DNA from: Moringa oleifera
Lineage: Eukaryota; Streptophyta; Magnoliopsida; Brassicales; Moringaceae
Length of the DNA: 64,000 nucleotides
Direction of reading: 5' to 3'
NCBI GenBank assembly: GCA_021397835.1
Contig: JAJFZO010000645.1
Span: 1,116,001-1,180,000 of the forward strand
The notes beneath the pieces were generated by a model that was not told the DNA's origin, did not search any database, and was given only the letters and a program-made list of their open reading frames with translations. Made by a program: the position numbers and the translations under genes. This document shows positions 26,718-40,550 of the stretch, piece by piece (the stretch's first letter is position 1; every line of letters starts with the position of its first letter).

Positions 26718-26759
26718 AAGAGGTGTAGAGAGAGAGGGGTGTTAAAGAAGGTGTCTTTG

Positions 26760-27408
26760 ACTTCAACTCGCTTGTGGGTCTCACTCTCCATTCTTAATTG
26801 CAGTTTGCTTCTCATTCCTATCTTCCAAATTGTCCACTACACAACTTCTAGCGAGAAAGTGGAGGGAGAGATTCTTTTCGGCAGCAAAGTAGAGAGGGAA
26901 AGTGGAGTGGAGAATCCGTGAGACTAACGTTATAAATAAATCGGTTACCGTCACACTTTTAGGTTAACTGGCTACAACCGGTCTCGTTAAAACCTCAGTA
27001 TTAAAAAAAAAAGAAAATAAAATAAAAAAATAAAGATTCTAGACCTACCCGGCAGAATGTTTAATTCATGCCACTATGTTAAGTCCGTTGACTTTTTTGG
27101 AAGCTTATAATTTTTTATTTTAAAGAGACACAATTATTTTTAAATATAAAAATATATTTTTATTTAAAATATTATTATCAAAATAATTGTAATTATAAAA
27201 TTATATTTAGAGATTTTTAAAATAATATAACTAACATTTAAAATCAAATATAGCACAATATAATTATTTTTTATTTTATTTCAATTTTAATATTATTATA
27301 TTTGTTTCAGAAAAATCTATTAAGCCATATATCGACATTCATCGGATTTCTCATATTGAAACTTTTGGTCGGATGAGATAAAAGCCAATGAAGAACATAA
27401 TATTTGGT

Positions 27409-27442
<34 letters not shown>

Positions 27443-28990
27443 AAGAGAGAAAGAGAGATAATTTTCTGAAATTGCAGTCTCCCTTAATATGTTATAAGCC
27501 CAAAAGAATATTAAAAAAAGAAAAAAATAATTATAACCACAAATTTTATTTTTTATTAGATTCACATAATTTCATCATTTAAATTTCATTTTAAGATATA
27601 TTATTATTTTTTTGGAGATTTTTTTTTCTCGGAGAATGTTAATCTTAGCAAAGGGTGTAAAAAGAAAAAAAGAAAAAAAAAATCTTTTTGTGATAGTAAG
27701 TAGCTATTTGGACAAGGTAATAAGGTCCATAGTTTTGGATTAACATTTTTCATGGGACGACTGATATTTATTTTGATAATTTTTATTTTTAAAGTAATTT
27801 TTTATTTAAACACATGATTAATTATGATTCATTTAGAAAATTAATCTTATATCATATATATGTATAATTATCAATTAAACATTATCTTACACATTTTTTT
27901 TGTTAAAAGTATATAGTTTAGAATTTAAAAATAAAATAGTATTTTATATTAATCTTAGAATCAATTGATTAAGTTAAGAATGGGAACAAATTAGAAGCTT
28001 TGAAGAGCTAAATACACTATTAATCCTTTAATATATTATTAAATACCTGTATGCATTATAATATGAAATTTGTATATATTTACATCATAAAGTATAATTA
28101 TAAATTATTAATAGTTATTTTGCAGCAATTATGCTTTTATTAAATATATCAGCATTAATTTATTTCTATTTACTTGTTTGTTAATATTATTATATACAAT
28201 TTAATATGGGTGATGGTAAGCTTATGTTAATTTTTAGATCAAATTTAAATTATTTTTTAAAATTAAGAGTAAATCCTGATTTATTAAAACTTAATCTGAA
28301 AACACTACGGGAAAATGGAAAAGAAATTTACTTTATGTTTACTTTTTAAATAAATAAAATTTTTTCTCTGATCCTAATTTTTTTTTCTTTTTTCTTCTCT
28401 TTTTCTCTCATTTATGTTGTTATTTCAAGGTATTTTTTTAAAATCTCCGAATTTTTGAAAGTAATGTTAAATATGACTCAAATTAAAAATTTAAATATAA
28501 AATTAAAGTAATCAATTAAATAAAATTTAAATTAAAAAGTGTGTTGAATTTTTTTTTCCATATATACTAAAAATTATCAACATGAAGTGGGCTTCTGGAT
28601 AAATTGGCCTAATTGGGTCTTGGATTTCAAGCTTCCCTTTGATAGCCAGCGGCCTGCTTTCTGTGCTTTCTCTCTCATGTCGTCTCATCTCTGATGCCCC
28701 GAGACTTAGGTCGTTCTCCACGGCAACTCATAAGGTCAGGGCCACGTCAAGTCAGAGTCAGTTGGTTTCAGGTCTAGAAAGAGAGCAAAGAAGTCCGTTC
28801 CCTGCAAGTTCTAAAGCTATGATGATCTCGTGAAATTCTGCTTCAATTCTCGACTAATACAACGTTCTAAACCAACGCGGCAGCATTTACACGCACCGGT
28901 TTGCTCTGTTTTTTCTTCTTAGGTCCTTCTGTTGTTCTTCTATTTTGCAAATCGCAGAATAGAAAATTTCGTCTTTGTGTTGATTAGGCG
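26760..28990. other. Intergenic region upstream of PSKR1
   Basis: This stretch holds the PSKR1 promoter, followed by AT-rich DNA with an interrupted (TA)n run at 27409-27442 and no recognisable gene. From about 28590 the GC content rises, ending at an exon-like ATG at 28991. Confidence 0.45.
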
Positions 28991-29064
28991 ATGACTTCGT
29001 TAACTTCTGCTGAATTCAAAAATGGGTTCAACCAGCTGAAAGGTCTTCTAGACGAATGGATATC
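28991..29064 (+). other. Orphan exon-like sequence, possible first exon of a lost or unseen gene
   Basis: An ATG opens 25 codons (MTSLTSAEFKNGFNQLKGLL, then DEWIS) and meets a good splice donor, ATC|GTGAGC, just before an in-frame TGA. It is preceded by about 350 bases of higher GC and a T-rich leader, as expected of a real promoter and 5' UTR. I could not recognise the protein or find a matching second exon before the peroxidase pseudogene. It may be a fragment left by rearrangement. Confidence 0.3.
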
Positions 29065-29487
29065 GTGAGCACGTTGCGGTGGCGAAACGAGGTCGTTTTG
29101 GTATAGCTTCTCGTTTATTCCTTTTTTTTTCTTCCGTATGCAAAACTTATGGCACAAGATAAATGAGTAGTGTGGCTCATGAATAGTGTGAGATATATGC
29201 TCAATTCATTCTTATGTTAACGTCCTCCTTGAATAGCATTGTGCTCATAAATATCATTATTAATTCAAGGAATCCTCTGTAGAGCTAATTTTCAAGTGAG
29301 TTTTGATTGATTTGATGATATGTGTTTTGTTAAAACTTTAAACTATCTAGATTTATTTATTTAATTTAATCACTTTGCTAATTCATCACAACGTAAACCG
29401 TTCAACGAGGATTTGGATTTCATTGATTATTATTTTCATTCTAGTTACATTAGTAATTCATTAAAAATTTCAAGATATTTAAGAACT

Positions 29488-30867
29488 AGTTGACAGCACT
29501 GCAGATCTTCCTTATTTTCCCAGCTGAACCTGTAAGAGAATCAATGTCTCCCAATTTGACCATGGCAGTTTCAAAATCGGAGTAGAAACTGGCAGGATTC
29601 CTACTGTAATGTGAGACAATGCTATCTGTGGATCCCCCACTAAATAGGGCTTGATCTGATGCTAGAAGACCCTTCTTTTGTATTAGGTCCTTGAAGTAGT
29701 TGTTATGATTGGGTGTCTCCAGATCAAGTGGTGCTAGATTATGATCACCTTGTCCACTGGTTGATGGGTAACAGTAATTGCGAGTGCTGGCAAATCCAGG
29801 ATCAGTATGGGCTGTCTTGTTGTATAACCTGTCACAAAATGTGAAACACTGAGTGATAGATTATGGTCAACTGCTTACAGGGGAAACACCTTTTGTAAGA
29901 ATATATAGCATGTTTGGTTCGTGGAATAGAATAAAAAAAGAATAGAAAATGTATTCTTTGAGAATAGAAAAAAGAAGAAATAGAAAAGAATAAGTATTAT
30001 TATGTTTGGTTTATTGGAATTGAATAGAGTATGAATTCATTTTCATGTGTTTGGTTCATCAAAGAATAAAGTAAGAAAGTAATTGAAACAAGTTTAAAAG
30101 ACTAGTATATCTTTCAACTAAATTAATTATAATTTAATTAATTTTTATTAAAATAATATTAATTAATAAATATTTATGATAATAAATTATTATAAAAATA
30201 ATATTAACTAAATAATATATTAATAATTATTTTTATTTTTATTTTTAAATATTAATATTATAAAATTAAAATTAATTAATATTTTAATAAAAATAATATT
30301 TTTTACTTTTTTATTTTTCTGGTAAATTGTTTAAAAAATAAAAAATATTATTATTATAAAAATAATATTAACTAAATAATATGTTAATAATTATTTTTTA
30401 TTTTTAAATATTAATATTATAAAATTAAATTTAATATTAATTAACATTTTAATAATAATAATATTTTTATTTTTTGATAAATTATTTAAAAAATAAAAAA
30501 TAAAGTTATTATATATATATATATAATTTAAAAATTTTATCAAGGGTATGTTAGGAATAAAAAAAATATAGCAATTCTTTGTTTTTATGGAATAGCTATT
30601 TCGAGGGTTCATTTCGGAATAGCTATTTCGGGTTTTCAAAGAATAGAAATTTTTTGAAGAATTACAATTATGTGATAAAAATGAACCAAACTTTGAAAAA
30701 GTAATTCCATACGAAATAAAGTAGGAAAAGAATTGATATTCTTGCGAACCAAACATGCTGTATATAGTGTTCGGACATGCATCATGAGTTTGTCTGCACC
30801 CGTTAAAATACAATTTCTCTTGTACTGAGGCCTCTGCTTGCAAAGCGAGATATAAGTTTCTCTAAAC
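29488..30867 (-). pseudogene. Class III peroxidase pseudogene, C-terminal part, split by a MITE
   Basis: On the minus strand, 29488-29860 aligns with the last exon of the two intact peroxidases further right, including the AVN-stop end. Most of the DNA is readable. A 6-base deletion removes two residues from the FDNNYF motif, and the segment with the proximal His (SGAHTIGQ in the intact genes) is scrambled. A second matching piece, 30815-30867, corresponds to the SRFASKG-LN region of exon 3 and ends in unrelated DNA. Exons 1 and 2 are gone. Between the pieces a MITE of about 850 bases has inserted in what was the short third intron. It is a dead member of the same tandem cluster as the genes at 38.7 and 50.5 kb. 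Confidence 0.88.
29907..30759. mobile_element. MITE with 15-bp perfect terminal inverted repeats
   Basis: The element starts AGCATGTTTGGTTCG and ends with its exact reverse complement, CGAACCAAACATGCT. Further copies of the TTTGGTT motif occur inside both arms (for example near 30003, 30049 and 30683). The core is very AT-rich and non-coding. The flanking octamers GAATATAT and GTATATAG match at six of eight positions, consistent with a worn 8-bp target duplication of hAT type, but this is not decisive. It sits in the peroxidase pseudogene. Confidence 0.8.
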
Positions 30868-31237
30868 AATTGGAATCACTAAATTTAAGTTTTTATTTTA
30901 AAACTTGCATAAGAGTATGTAATTAATTCACTTATATGCATATAGTGTTTTTAAATTTTAATTGATATTTTAACATGTTCTATTGAACATAACTCCCATA
31001 TATTTCACTTCACATGTATTAATGGAATAATGTCTTGTAAAGAGAATAGGTTGTCCAAGCTACTTCTGTAATCAAGTCATTTTCATAAAAAGCAAATTTG
31101 TTAATGTTATACAACATGACAACAATCACATAGAGACTTTTTGCTGCCTGAAGTGGAGGGAGGGCCTTGTTGGTAAGTACTCTATGGAGAGAAACATATA
31201 AAAGCATAGAAGATTTGTGCACGAAAACTGAAAGCAC

Positions 31238-31459
31238 TTGAAGCACATTTTCTTTTTTAATCTTAAAAATGGACAAGAAAGCCATGTTAGACTGTTGAAG
31301 CAAAAGCAAAGAGATCATGATGAGGCAACAAAGCGGTTTCAAGCTGATACACAATTTTTTATGAAGGCTCAAAGAGTTCTTTTGCAACATAAGATAAAAC
31401 AAAGGACAACAATTTCGAAGATGGAAGCCCTCCCCAAAGGAAATATTATTGTGGCTTAA
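31238..31459 (+). other. Coding-like fragment of unknown origin
   Basis: A 73-codon plus-strand frame encodes a highly charged, helix-prone peptide with a passage RLLKQKQRDHDEATKRFQAD and an end KMEALPKGNIIVA. Its composition is unlike the surrounding AT-rich DNA and resembles a coiled-coil exon. No start signal, partner exon or family could be recognised. A second acidic patch, VDVVESEQDSSDKRRNSERG, lies downstream at about 31682-31743 and may belong to the same ancestral gene. A captured or broken gene fragment is the most likely reading. Confidence 0.3.
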
Positions 31460-31879
31460 AGGGGAAAGGAAAAAAAAAAGTATGCAAAAGGGAAGCCAGC
31501 AAAAGAAGAGAAGCCCCAAGCATTTAAGTAAAATATTCTTAATAAATAATGTGTCTTGAGTAGGTATATATCTTTTTGATTTATAAACTTCCAATTTTGT
31601 TTCTGTAGGGAGTGTCATGCATGATGGCAAGTACTTATCTAGGGATCTTTTTTATCTATTGGGTTTGGGTCAGGAGACATGGTCGATGTCGTTGAGTCTG
31701 AGCAGGATTCTTCTGATAAAAGGAGAAATAGTGAACGTGGCTGAGCTCACCAGGATTCGCATTTGTCAAATTTTTAAGGGTCAAGGGATCAACTTGAGGC
31801 ATTGGCATGACTGTATGAGTTGGGTTGAGCTTAGCCCATCTTTAATTTTATACACCAAATTTAACATTAGCTTGATGTA

Positions 31880-34800
31880 AAAAAAAAATTTTCAAAATAT
31901 TTCAACATCAAATTTTTTTCATCTCCAATTTATATACATCAAGCTGATGTTATAATATTATTTTAACAATATAAATAATAATTATTAATAAAAATATTAA
32001 TTAATTAATTAATTTAAAATAATAAAATAATTAATATAATTTAAAATTATAATTTATATATTTTAAATAAATTAATATTATATAATAAATTATAATTTTT
32101 AATAATTTTTAAAATTAATAATTTATTAATTTAATTTTATAAAATAAAATTATATATTAAATATTGATTTTATTTTAAAAATCTTAATGAAATATTTTTA
32201 ATAGTATATTTTTTTAAATAATATCATATATTTATTATTTGATTTAAAAACTTAAAAAATAATTTTTTAAAAAATAATTTTTAAAAAATATATTTGAAGC
32301 AACACTGTAATTATATCAAATTATAGAATGATATGTATCATTTCATTGAAAATTTTTTAAAATATTTTCAACGATAATTTATCATTTTTTCATTTTCGTT
32401 GAAAATGATCTTATATGGAAAACAGGCTAATATCTCCGAGGTGCGCTGTGGTTGACGTGAAGCATCCTGATTGGTTAGGCTTGATGTCGACTGCATATCT
32501 TTTTCTGATCGGTTATAACCCATAGATCTGATTGTATCAAGCATTGGGATTAGGCTAATAATGATTTGCCTTTATTTTATACTTTTATAGTTTAGTTTCC
32601 TATTTTGGTGTATAGTTAATCTATCAAATGTTTCTTTTAAGTAATGTAACTACTAAATTTAATTTTTTTAATTTAAAAATTACATAAGAAGATGGTAATT
32701 CATCTATCTGCACATTGCATCACTACATCAAACGCTACAATCATTTTTATTAAACCAAAATGTTACAATTATTTTCTTTATGAATTCTCTCACAAATTCC
32801 ACCAAAAAAACATATCATTCTTTGCAAGGTGCTTGGAAGTTATTCTATTAAATATCTATTTCCAATGATTTTTCTCTTTAAAAATTTGTTCTTATAAATT
32901 TTTATTATTTTTTTATTATTTTTTAATTTGATTTGTGAGTTAATCTAAGTATTCATGTGAATGATATGCTCAATACTATTCTTATATTGTTTAAGCTTCT
33001 TAATTAAATGTCTTCGACAATTAAAACTTTCATTTTCTAACAGATATCTATTATGCATTGAATTAAATAATTTACAACAAAAATAATATACTTTTTTTTT
33101 GCATCTTTGGAGTACACTAGCAATTTTTTATCTTGATTTTCCTCATTCAATAATTTTCTTGTATAATAAAAATATAAAAAAATATCTAGAAAGCTCATTC
33201 AGAAGAAAGTTGAGATTACTTTATCTTATAAGACTATTTTTTACTACAAGATCTTTTATTTTGTTATCAATGTTATTCCAAGTTTTTGGATTATATACAT
33301 CTCAACCTCGACCAATTTGCTTTAATTCATTTTCATTTTCAATTACAGCACAAACATCTTTATTTAAGTCAATATCGTTATTTTCTCTCGATTTTTATCT
33401 TTATTGGCAACTTTTTTCTCAACTCTTCTCACTTATTTATCATATGTTCGATCAGTTCTTCTCAACTACTACATTATTGTAATTCATTGATTAAAATTTT
33501 TAATTAAATATAAAATCTATCAAAAACATCTTTTTAAATTTTAAATATCTGTTTCACTTTTTTTTAAAATTTTTTAAATTTTATAATTGATACTTTTTAT
33601 AAAACGGGATCACAAATAAAAAATTTAAAAATTAAAAATATGCAATCAATTGACGAAGGTAACAATAAAATAAACAGTCAAAATCAATGTTAGAGATATA
33701 AAGCAATAAAGCCTCGTCTGTACCTATCCAAAGAAATGATAAACCCTAAAAAAAAAAAAGAAAAAAGAGATGTTAATCCAAAAACTAATAAATTGATATA
33801 AGTATTAATGAAACAAGAAATTCCAGCTGGGTAAGCTATGTTAAATATCAGTATTAATAAAAAAATTAAATCCTATTGATAGAGTTATTAGGTAAATAGA
33901 AAAACCAATACTAGTTGATAAGAACAATTAATAGAAGTATCAACATATGTTTAATGGAACTTTGAAACCCTAATCGTTTCTCGTCCATATGGAGCAACTC
34001 AAATCATAAAAATGCAAAAACCAGTTAACACAGTAGAACCCAGGATCAAAGAATAAAATAAACCCATAGTTCCAACAAGCACCAACTCTCTAAACCAACG
34101 TTAAACATCAAATCTTTCTATCCTTTTCTATGTAGATTTTATTTTCTTTGTCTAACAAAGTCCTATTTACAAATGCAAAGCGAATAAGAGATTCCTTTGG
34201 CTTTAATTTTACAATTTTTATTTTTTTAAATTAAATACAAATTGAAAAAAAAAAGATAACAGATTCATACTCAAATTAATCATCAAATCAAATTTTATTT
34301 CTTTACAAAAGCACAAGACCATGAATGAAACGGCTTTTTTTTTTTTTCACAAGAAAAGGTCAAAAAAGAAGGAGAAAAGAAGAAAGAAAATAAAAACATG
34401 AAAAAGGGATGAAAAACAGAATAATGAATGAGAAACAGAGAGACAAGACCACCGAAAAAAAAAGAAAAAGAGAGAGACAAAAAATATATTTTATGAAACA
34501 TATTTTCATTTATGTCTGAATTTTTTATGATATATATATATATTTCAATTTTCATTTTCTACTTAAAAATCTTCAGTTCACGTAAATATCATTAAATATT
34601 TTTTTTAAAAATTAATATGATCAAAATTAACCAAAAGAATTTTTTAAGATAAAAATTTGTTTTGAGAAAATGTTTATAATTTAAAATTCTAAGTGACATT
34701 GTTAAATGAATTAATTGTTATCCGAAATGAAACTTTGGTTTTTTATATTACTTAATAAAACGATTAAGAAGAATTAATTTTAAATATAATTTTTTTAATA

Positions 34801-35280
34801 CTTACCCATTCAAGCATGTTAGTTGGTGATCTTGCGAATTTGTATAAAGTAACGAATTAGAAAATAGTTAACAAATGCAATAAGATGGTAAAAAAAGATT
34901 AAGTAAATAACATGGAGAAGATCTCAAAAAATGTTGTTATACTCTGATGACTATAAAATATACTAACAATTAAGGTAAATACATTTTAGTAGAAATAAAA
35001 TCGCTCTACAAAATATTTCCTATGAAGCCGTCAATCTTGCAAATGTTAAGTCTACACTATATTCAATTCCTTCTCTAATTAGCACATAAATAAACATATA
35101 TTGGTTATTAATTTTTGAGCACTGAAAAATATTTTGTTAAAAAATTTTATATTATAAAAATTTTAAAAAATAAAAAATCCCTTATTAGCCCAAATTATTA
35201 AAATTTAAAAGAATAATTAAAATAAAATATTTGAATAATTTTTAAAATATTTTAATAATAAAATACCATTAATTTTTCAC
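31880..35280. other. AT-rich intergenic DNA
   Basis: Long AT-rich stretches, especially 31890-32400 and 33480-33640. I see no domain or splice structure. The few open frames are low-complexity. Confidence 0.5.
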
Positions 35281-36239
35281 CCAAGGATAAAATCAATAGG
35301 TAGCGAATGTTGGATTCTCATTCAGAGCCTTTGGCTTGAACCTACTAGATGTAGGGAACCTCCTATGAGCAAGTATTAATGTTGTTAAGAGAGACTAGTT
35401 TAAGCTCAAGGGATCATACCTTTGCCTTTTTACATCTTAGAGTTAAAGGTTGAGTACTGTCCTTATTTCTCGATGTGGTTGACGTGGCTCTTAATTATAA
35501 TTAGCTTAGCTTGAGTGATGGAGTCCCTATAGGTCCTTGGCAAGTTAAGATCTGACTTGGTTCGTTCGTTTTACTCTGCCTTGGACTATTCAATAAGTTG
35601 TTTGAGCGTTATGGGCTACGCTCTTATCTTAAGCTTATGTGCTTGTCTAGATTGGGCCGAGTTAGAGTTGGACACCCTTACATCATATGTCCTCTCGAAA
35701 TGGTCAGGATAACGGGCTAATTAGCGAGATTAGTCAGTTCGAGATTCAAGCTAGGATTTTTCAATTTTTGACGCTCAGTTAGGATATGTTAACTTTGATA
35801 GGCTAGGCAAGTTGGGTGAAAAATTTGAGGCTGTTTAACAAGTTAGCCAAGCAGCCAGGCATTCATGGTGTGTCAACATAATTGGCCAGATAAGTCAACT
35901 GGGTAAGTTAGCCTGATTAGTTAACTTTATTTAAGTTGCTTTTAAATTTTTAGTTTTTTGCAATTGAAATGTGGCACTTTAATGGATCAGTCAGCTAGGT
36001 AGGTGTCATATCATGGCCTTTTTATTTTTCTCTTTTCTTTTTACTTTTTCTCTATGTAACGCATACGTTTTGGATTTCCTTCGTGCAAATCTCCTCCTTT
36101 ATCTGTTAGATTTATTCAAGTCGTTGTGCTGTATGGGTCAAGAATTTTGACAACTAGCACTATCTTTGCTTTGCTACTTTTTCCTCGCATCTTCCGATCA
36201 GTTTCTCTCCCTTTCTATGGGATTTCTGTTTCGAGGTTC

Positions 36240-37075
36240 CCAGTATCTTTCGATTAATGGGTACTGTAGATCAAAGTATGATCAATCAAGAGTTAAGAGT
36301 GAATTAGGCTTCAATATGGGATTCCAAGTAGTGTTAGGCTAGATGGCCTAAGGACTAATGAGCGCCCATGGACTATACAACTTGGGTATGTTTGTGTGTT
36401 CTTGGATGCGTCAAAGGGATGTCTTCTACTGGAAGAATTTGCACTAAATCTTTATAGTTATCTAAAGATAGCTCCTTCACAATTGACCCTAAATAGCTAT
36501 AGATATGTGGTGGGTTATATGGGTGTATGTAAGGAGAGGTTTACTCTCTCAGGTATTCATGGCATGTGTTTTTCAATTCCTTTTTCGTAAAGATCAAATC
36601 TGGGGCAACCGTGATGGTCATGGGTGTTCTACATAAGTCCGAAAATGTATAGACCTTGTATAAAAGTTGAAGGAGGTCATTCTTTTACTGTCTTGGGATG
36701 GTATTATGGAGAATGTAAATGCTTGGAGCGATATGACCTTAGATAATGGTGGGGCTCCCAAGGCATATAAGACGCTATTTGATCCAATCAGGCGTCTTTT
36801 GGTTGGACAAATAAGGGAGAGGTCTATGAAGCCTTATTTAGAGGATGAATGGCTAGATAGGATATATGCCCAAGCTAAGTCTTCTAGTAGGGGGGGTTGG
36901 GTTCTTCAAGTGAAGCATATTCTCGCTCTTTTAGTACTGGTAGTGAATTTGAAAGTAGCCTCTCTAACAGTAGCCTTGCCTCTACACATTGTCAAGTCTC
37001 AAGTTGTTAGACTTGGATGGGAGCCATGGTGCTTTTGGTGTCTGAGTTGGGAGAGTCAGTCTCCAAGCTAGGAGC
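36240..37075 (+). mobile_element. Gypsy-type element remnant with Transposase_28-like gag region (copy A)
   Basis: Interrupted plus-strand frames resemble the N-terminal region of plant gypsy-type polyproteins (Pfam Putative gypsy type transposon). A segment near 36396-36590 reads LLEEFALNLYSYLKIAPSQL, like the motif in which a hydrophobic patch precedes SQLTPN and a Tyr/Trp-Arg pair. A further frame at 36667-37071 is rich in charged residues (PIRRLLVGQIRERSMKPYLE). The preceding kilobase (35.3-36.2 kb) may be an LTR. There are several stops. Family assignment rests on remembered motif similarity. Confidence 0.5.
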
Positions 37076-37079
37076 TCAA

Positions 37080-38650
37080 GTTGGTCAATGATCGATCTGG
37101 GAGCCTTGCTCTCAATAATCGATGTGTGCCCTTAGCTTTTTTCTCAGATATGGGAGCCTCGGTCTCAATTAAGCATTTGTGTTAGTATAATTCACTTGAG
37201 ATTAAACTGATAAAGGAGTTGATTTTGGCAATTGAGTGCTATTGATTATTAATGGTCGTTGGTCAAGGGAGGAGATGCATCTTTGGTCTTTCAGTGAATC
37301 CTGTTGTCATTGTTTCTAAATAGTACCTACCAAAAGCCACTAAGTCTATTTCAAAATTTCTTTAAGCATGACATCATAATTGATAAATGTTATTTTTTGG
37401 TTTATTTTAAATTACAAATAAGAATAAATTTTTTTATTTTTTTTAGTTTTTTTAACTTCTTCATTTTTCTCTAACATTGTTTTAGTTCTTATATATCATT
37501 TAAAATTAATATTATTAAAATTTTCGTTGAATTCTCAAATTTTTTGTAAAAGTTTTATAATTAATTACAAGATAGATTTATAGAAAACATTAGCTCTTTG
37601 GAATGTTTATTATTTACCATGTAAAATTTAATTATCTTTTCTATTTATATAATCATATAACAAATTTCAATTTTTTCTATAAAAATTTAGATGTTTTAAT
37701 TATAAATTAATAAGTTCTAATTTGATCTTTTATTATAATTTTCAATACTTAAAACTTTAATTTATTGCATGATATTGTAAGTACTTCAAATTCAATCAAG
37801 AATAATTGAAAATAGATTTGTAAGTTTTTAAAATATAAAAAAATATATCATTGTTTTGTATGATTTAAAAAATTAAGATCCTTTAGTTATATTATATAAA
37901 AATATTGTTATAATTTAATTTTTTTTAAAGACAAAAATGTGCTATTACATTTATTTGATGAATTAAGAATCTTGAAAAAAATTTTATAAATAAAAATAAG
38001 AACACCACTTACATTATTAAAGTTTATAACAAATTTATTTTTCTTGTCACATACATAAATTGCTTACAAAATAGTATTAACAATAAATGTAATAAAGTTT
38101 TTCAAAATTAAAACTAATAAAATTTTATCTAAATTCAATATATTATAAGAATAAAAAGTTAACCACCTCATCAATTGAAAAAAACAATTACTATTAAAAA
38201 TTAAATATATATGTAATTAATAATTTTAAATTTCAAAAATTAAAAAAATAAATTTATATAAACATTATACTTTTATGTAAAAATAATTAAGGGACCATTT
38301 TCTAATTTTGCAGTAAGCATGAACATGAATAGGGTCGTCCCTGCTTGCTGTACAGTTGGTTTCATATGCAGTGAAATCATAGCCAAGACAAAAATTCATG
38401 ATATCTAAACTCAATTAATGAAGAGAAAATATGTATTTTAATTTATAAAATCTTAGAAATGCAAAGGATATGTTAATATAATTTATTACACATAAGAAAG
38501 GAAGTAAATGCCATTACCACAATTTTATGTTGGAAGTAATAGATGGAATGAAAAAGAAAATAGCTGGAATGAAATTTGCAGCTTTACAATTCACCAGAGA
38601 TAATTATGAAGGTACGAAAGAATCAGTCACACGTAGAGGAGGAAAAGCAC
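37080..38650. other. AT-rich DNA between gag-like remnant and peroxidase gene
   Basis: No gene seen. The last 300 bases should contain the peroxidase 3' UTR and are colinear with the same position in copy B. Confidence 0.5.
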
Positions 38651-38657
38651 ACAAGAA

Positions 38658-39913
<1,256 letters not shown>

Positions 39914-40036
39914 CGAATCACCAAACTGAGTTTTGGATATTTATGCAAAGAAAATGGGCAAACCTTACTGGCTATAATGCAAGAAAATGGTGTTGACAAA
40001 AAATATGGATGGTGAGAAGAACAACTGGATTCATCA

Positions 40037-40043
40037 ATTTATA
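40037..40043 (-). promoter_or_regulatory. TATA box of peroxidase copy A
   Basis: TATAAAT on the minus strand, about 125 bases upstream of the ATG at 39913. The surrounding sequence, TTCATCAATTTATAGGTAA, is conserved at the same place in copy B and, slightly altered, in the stub at 57.27 kb. Confidence 0.6.
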
Positions 40044-40529
40044 GGTAACTTAGTCGATGTGAGTTGTTCAAGGTCACTAATTGCTGCTTAAACTGGGGCA
40101 TTACTGTTCAAATTTGGTGCCTGTAAGTTATGACCCCTTCCCAATTCCCTTGCATGAAGTTTTAAAATAATAAAAATATAATAAAGTCAACTACTTATTT
40201 TATTAGAAGTTAATTAAACTATGAATGCAGAGTCAAAGATGGGATCCTAACAATAATATGAAAGCCAAGCATTTGGACCAACAACTTTGGACTTATTCTT
40301 ATTAATTGCATTTAGGCATTGGAATAAACACTTTTTCAACCATCCAGGCTGTGGCTGCCCATGATTCCTCCAGAGAGGAAGAAGCAAAGAAGATATACAA
40401 TGGTTATGTTATGTACCATCTGCGGCCGTTTTACTCATTCACCTAGAAGTGCTCCCATGAAGTTATATAATGGTTATGCTAAGCTTGTTCTTTTGGCTTC
40501 TTCATTATAAGCTAATTAGTGCAAATGTA

Positions 40530-40550
40530 CACTACAATAAAACGGTATTT
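40530..40550 (+). mobile_element. CACTA-like transposon terminus (copy A)
   Basis: CACTACAATAAAACGGTATT resembles the start of plant CACTA (En/Spm) terminal inverted repeats (CACTACAAxAAAA). It is present at the same place in copy B (52329). I did not find the partner end, so the element's extent is unknown. The AT-rich DNA to its right may be the element interior. Confidence 0.45.

Noticed and set aside
30391..30843. 150-codon minus-strand frame
   Set aside because: Spans the AT-rich core of the MITE and the pseudogene edge; Asn/Ile/Phe/Lys-rich low complexity.
31019..31630. 203-codon minus-strand open frame
   Set aside because: It is antisense to the charged plus-strand fragment, is dominated by Leu/Phe/Ser runs from T-rich DNA and shows no domain.
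33099..33482. 127-codon plus-strand frame
   Set aside because: Phe/Leu/Ser-rich product of AT-rich DNA without start context, splice sites or recognisable domain.
34295..34555. 86-codon minus-strand frame
   Set aside because: Low-complexity Phe/Ser run caused by A-rich and GA-rich DNA.
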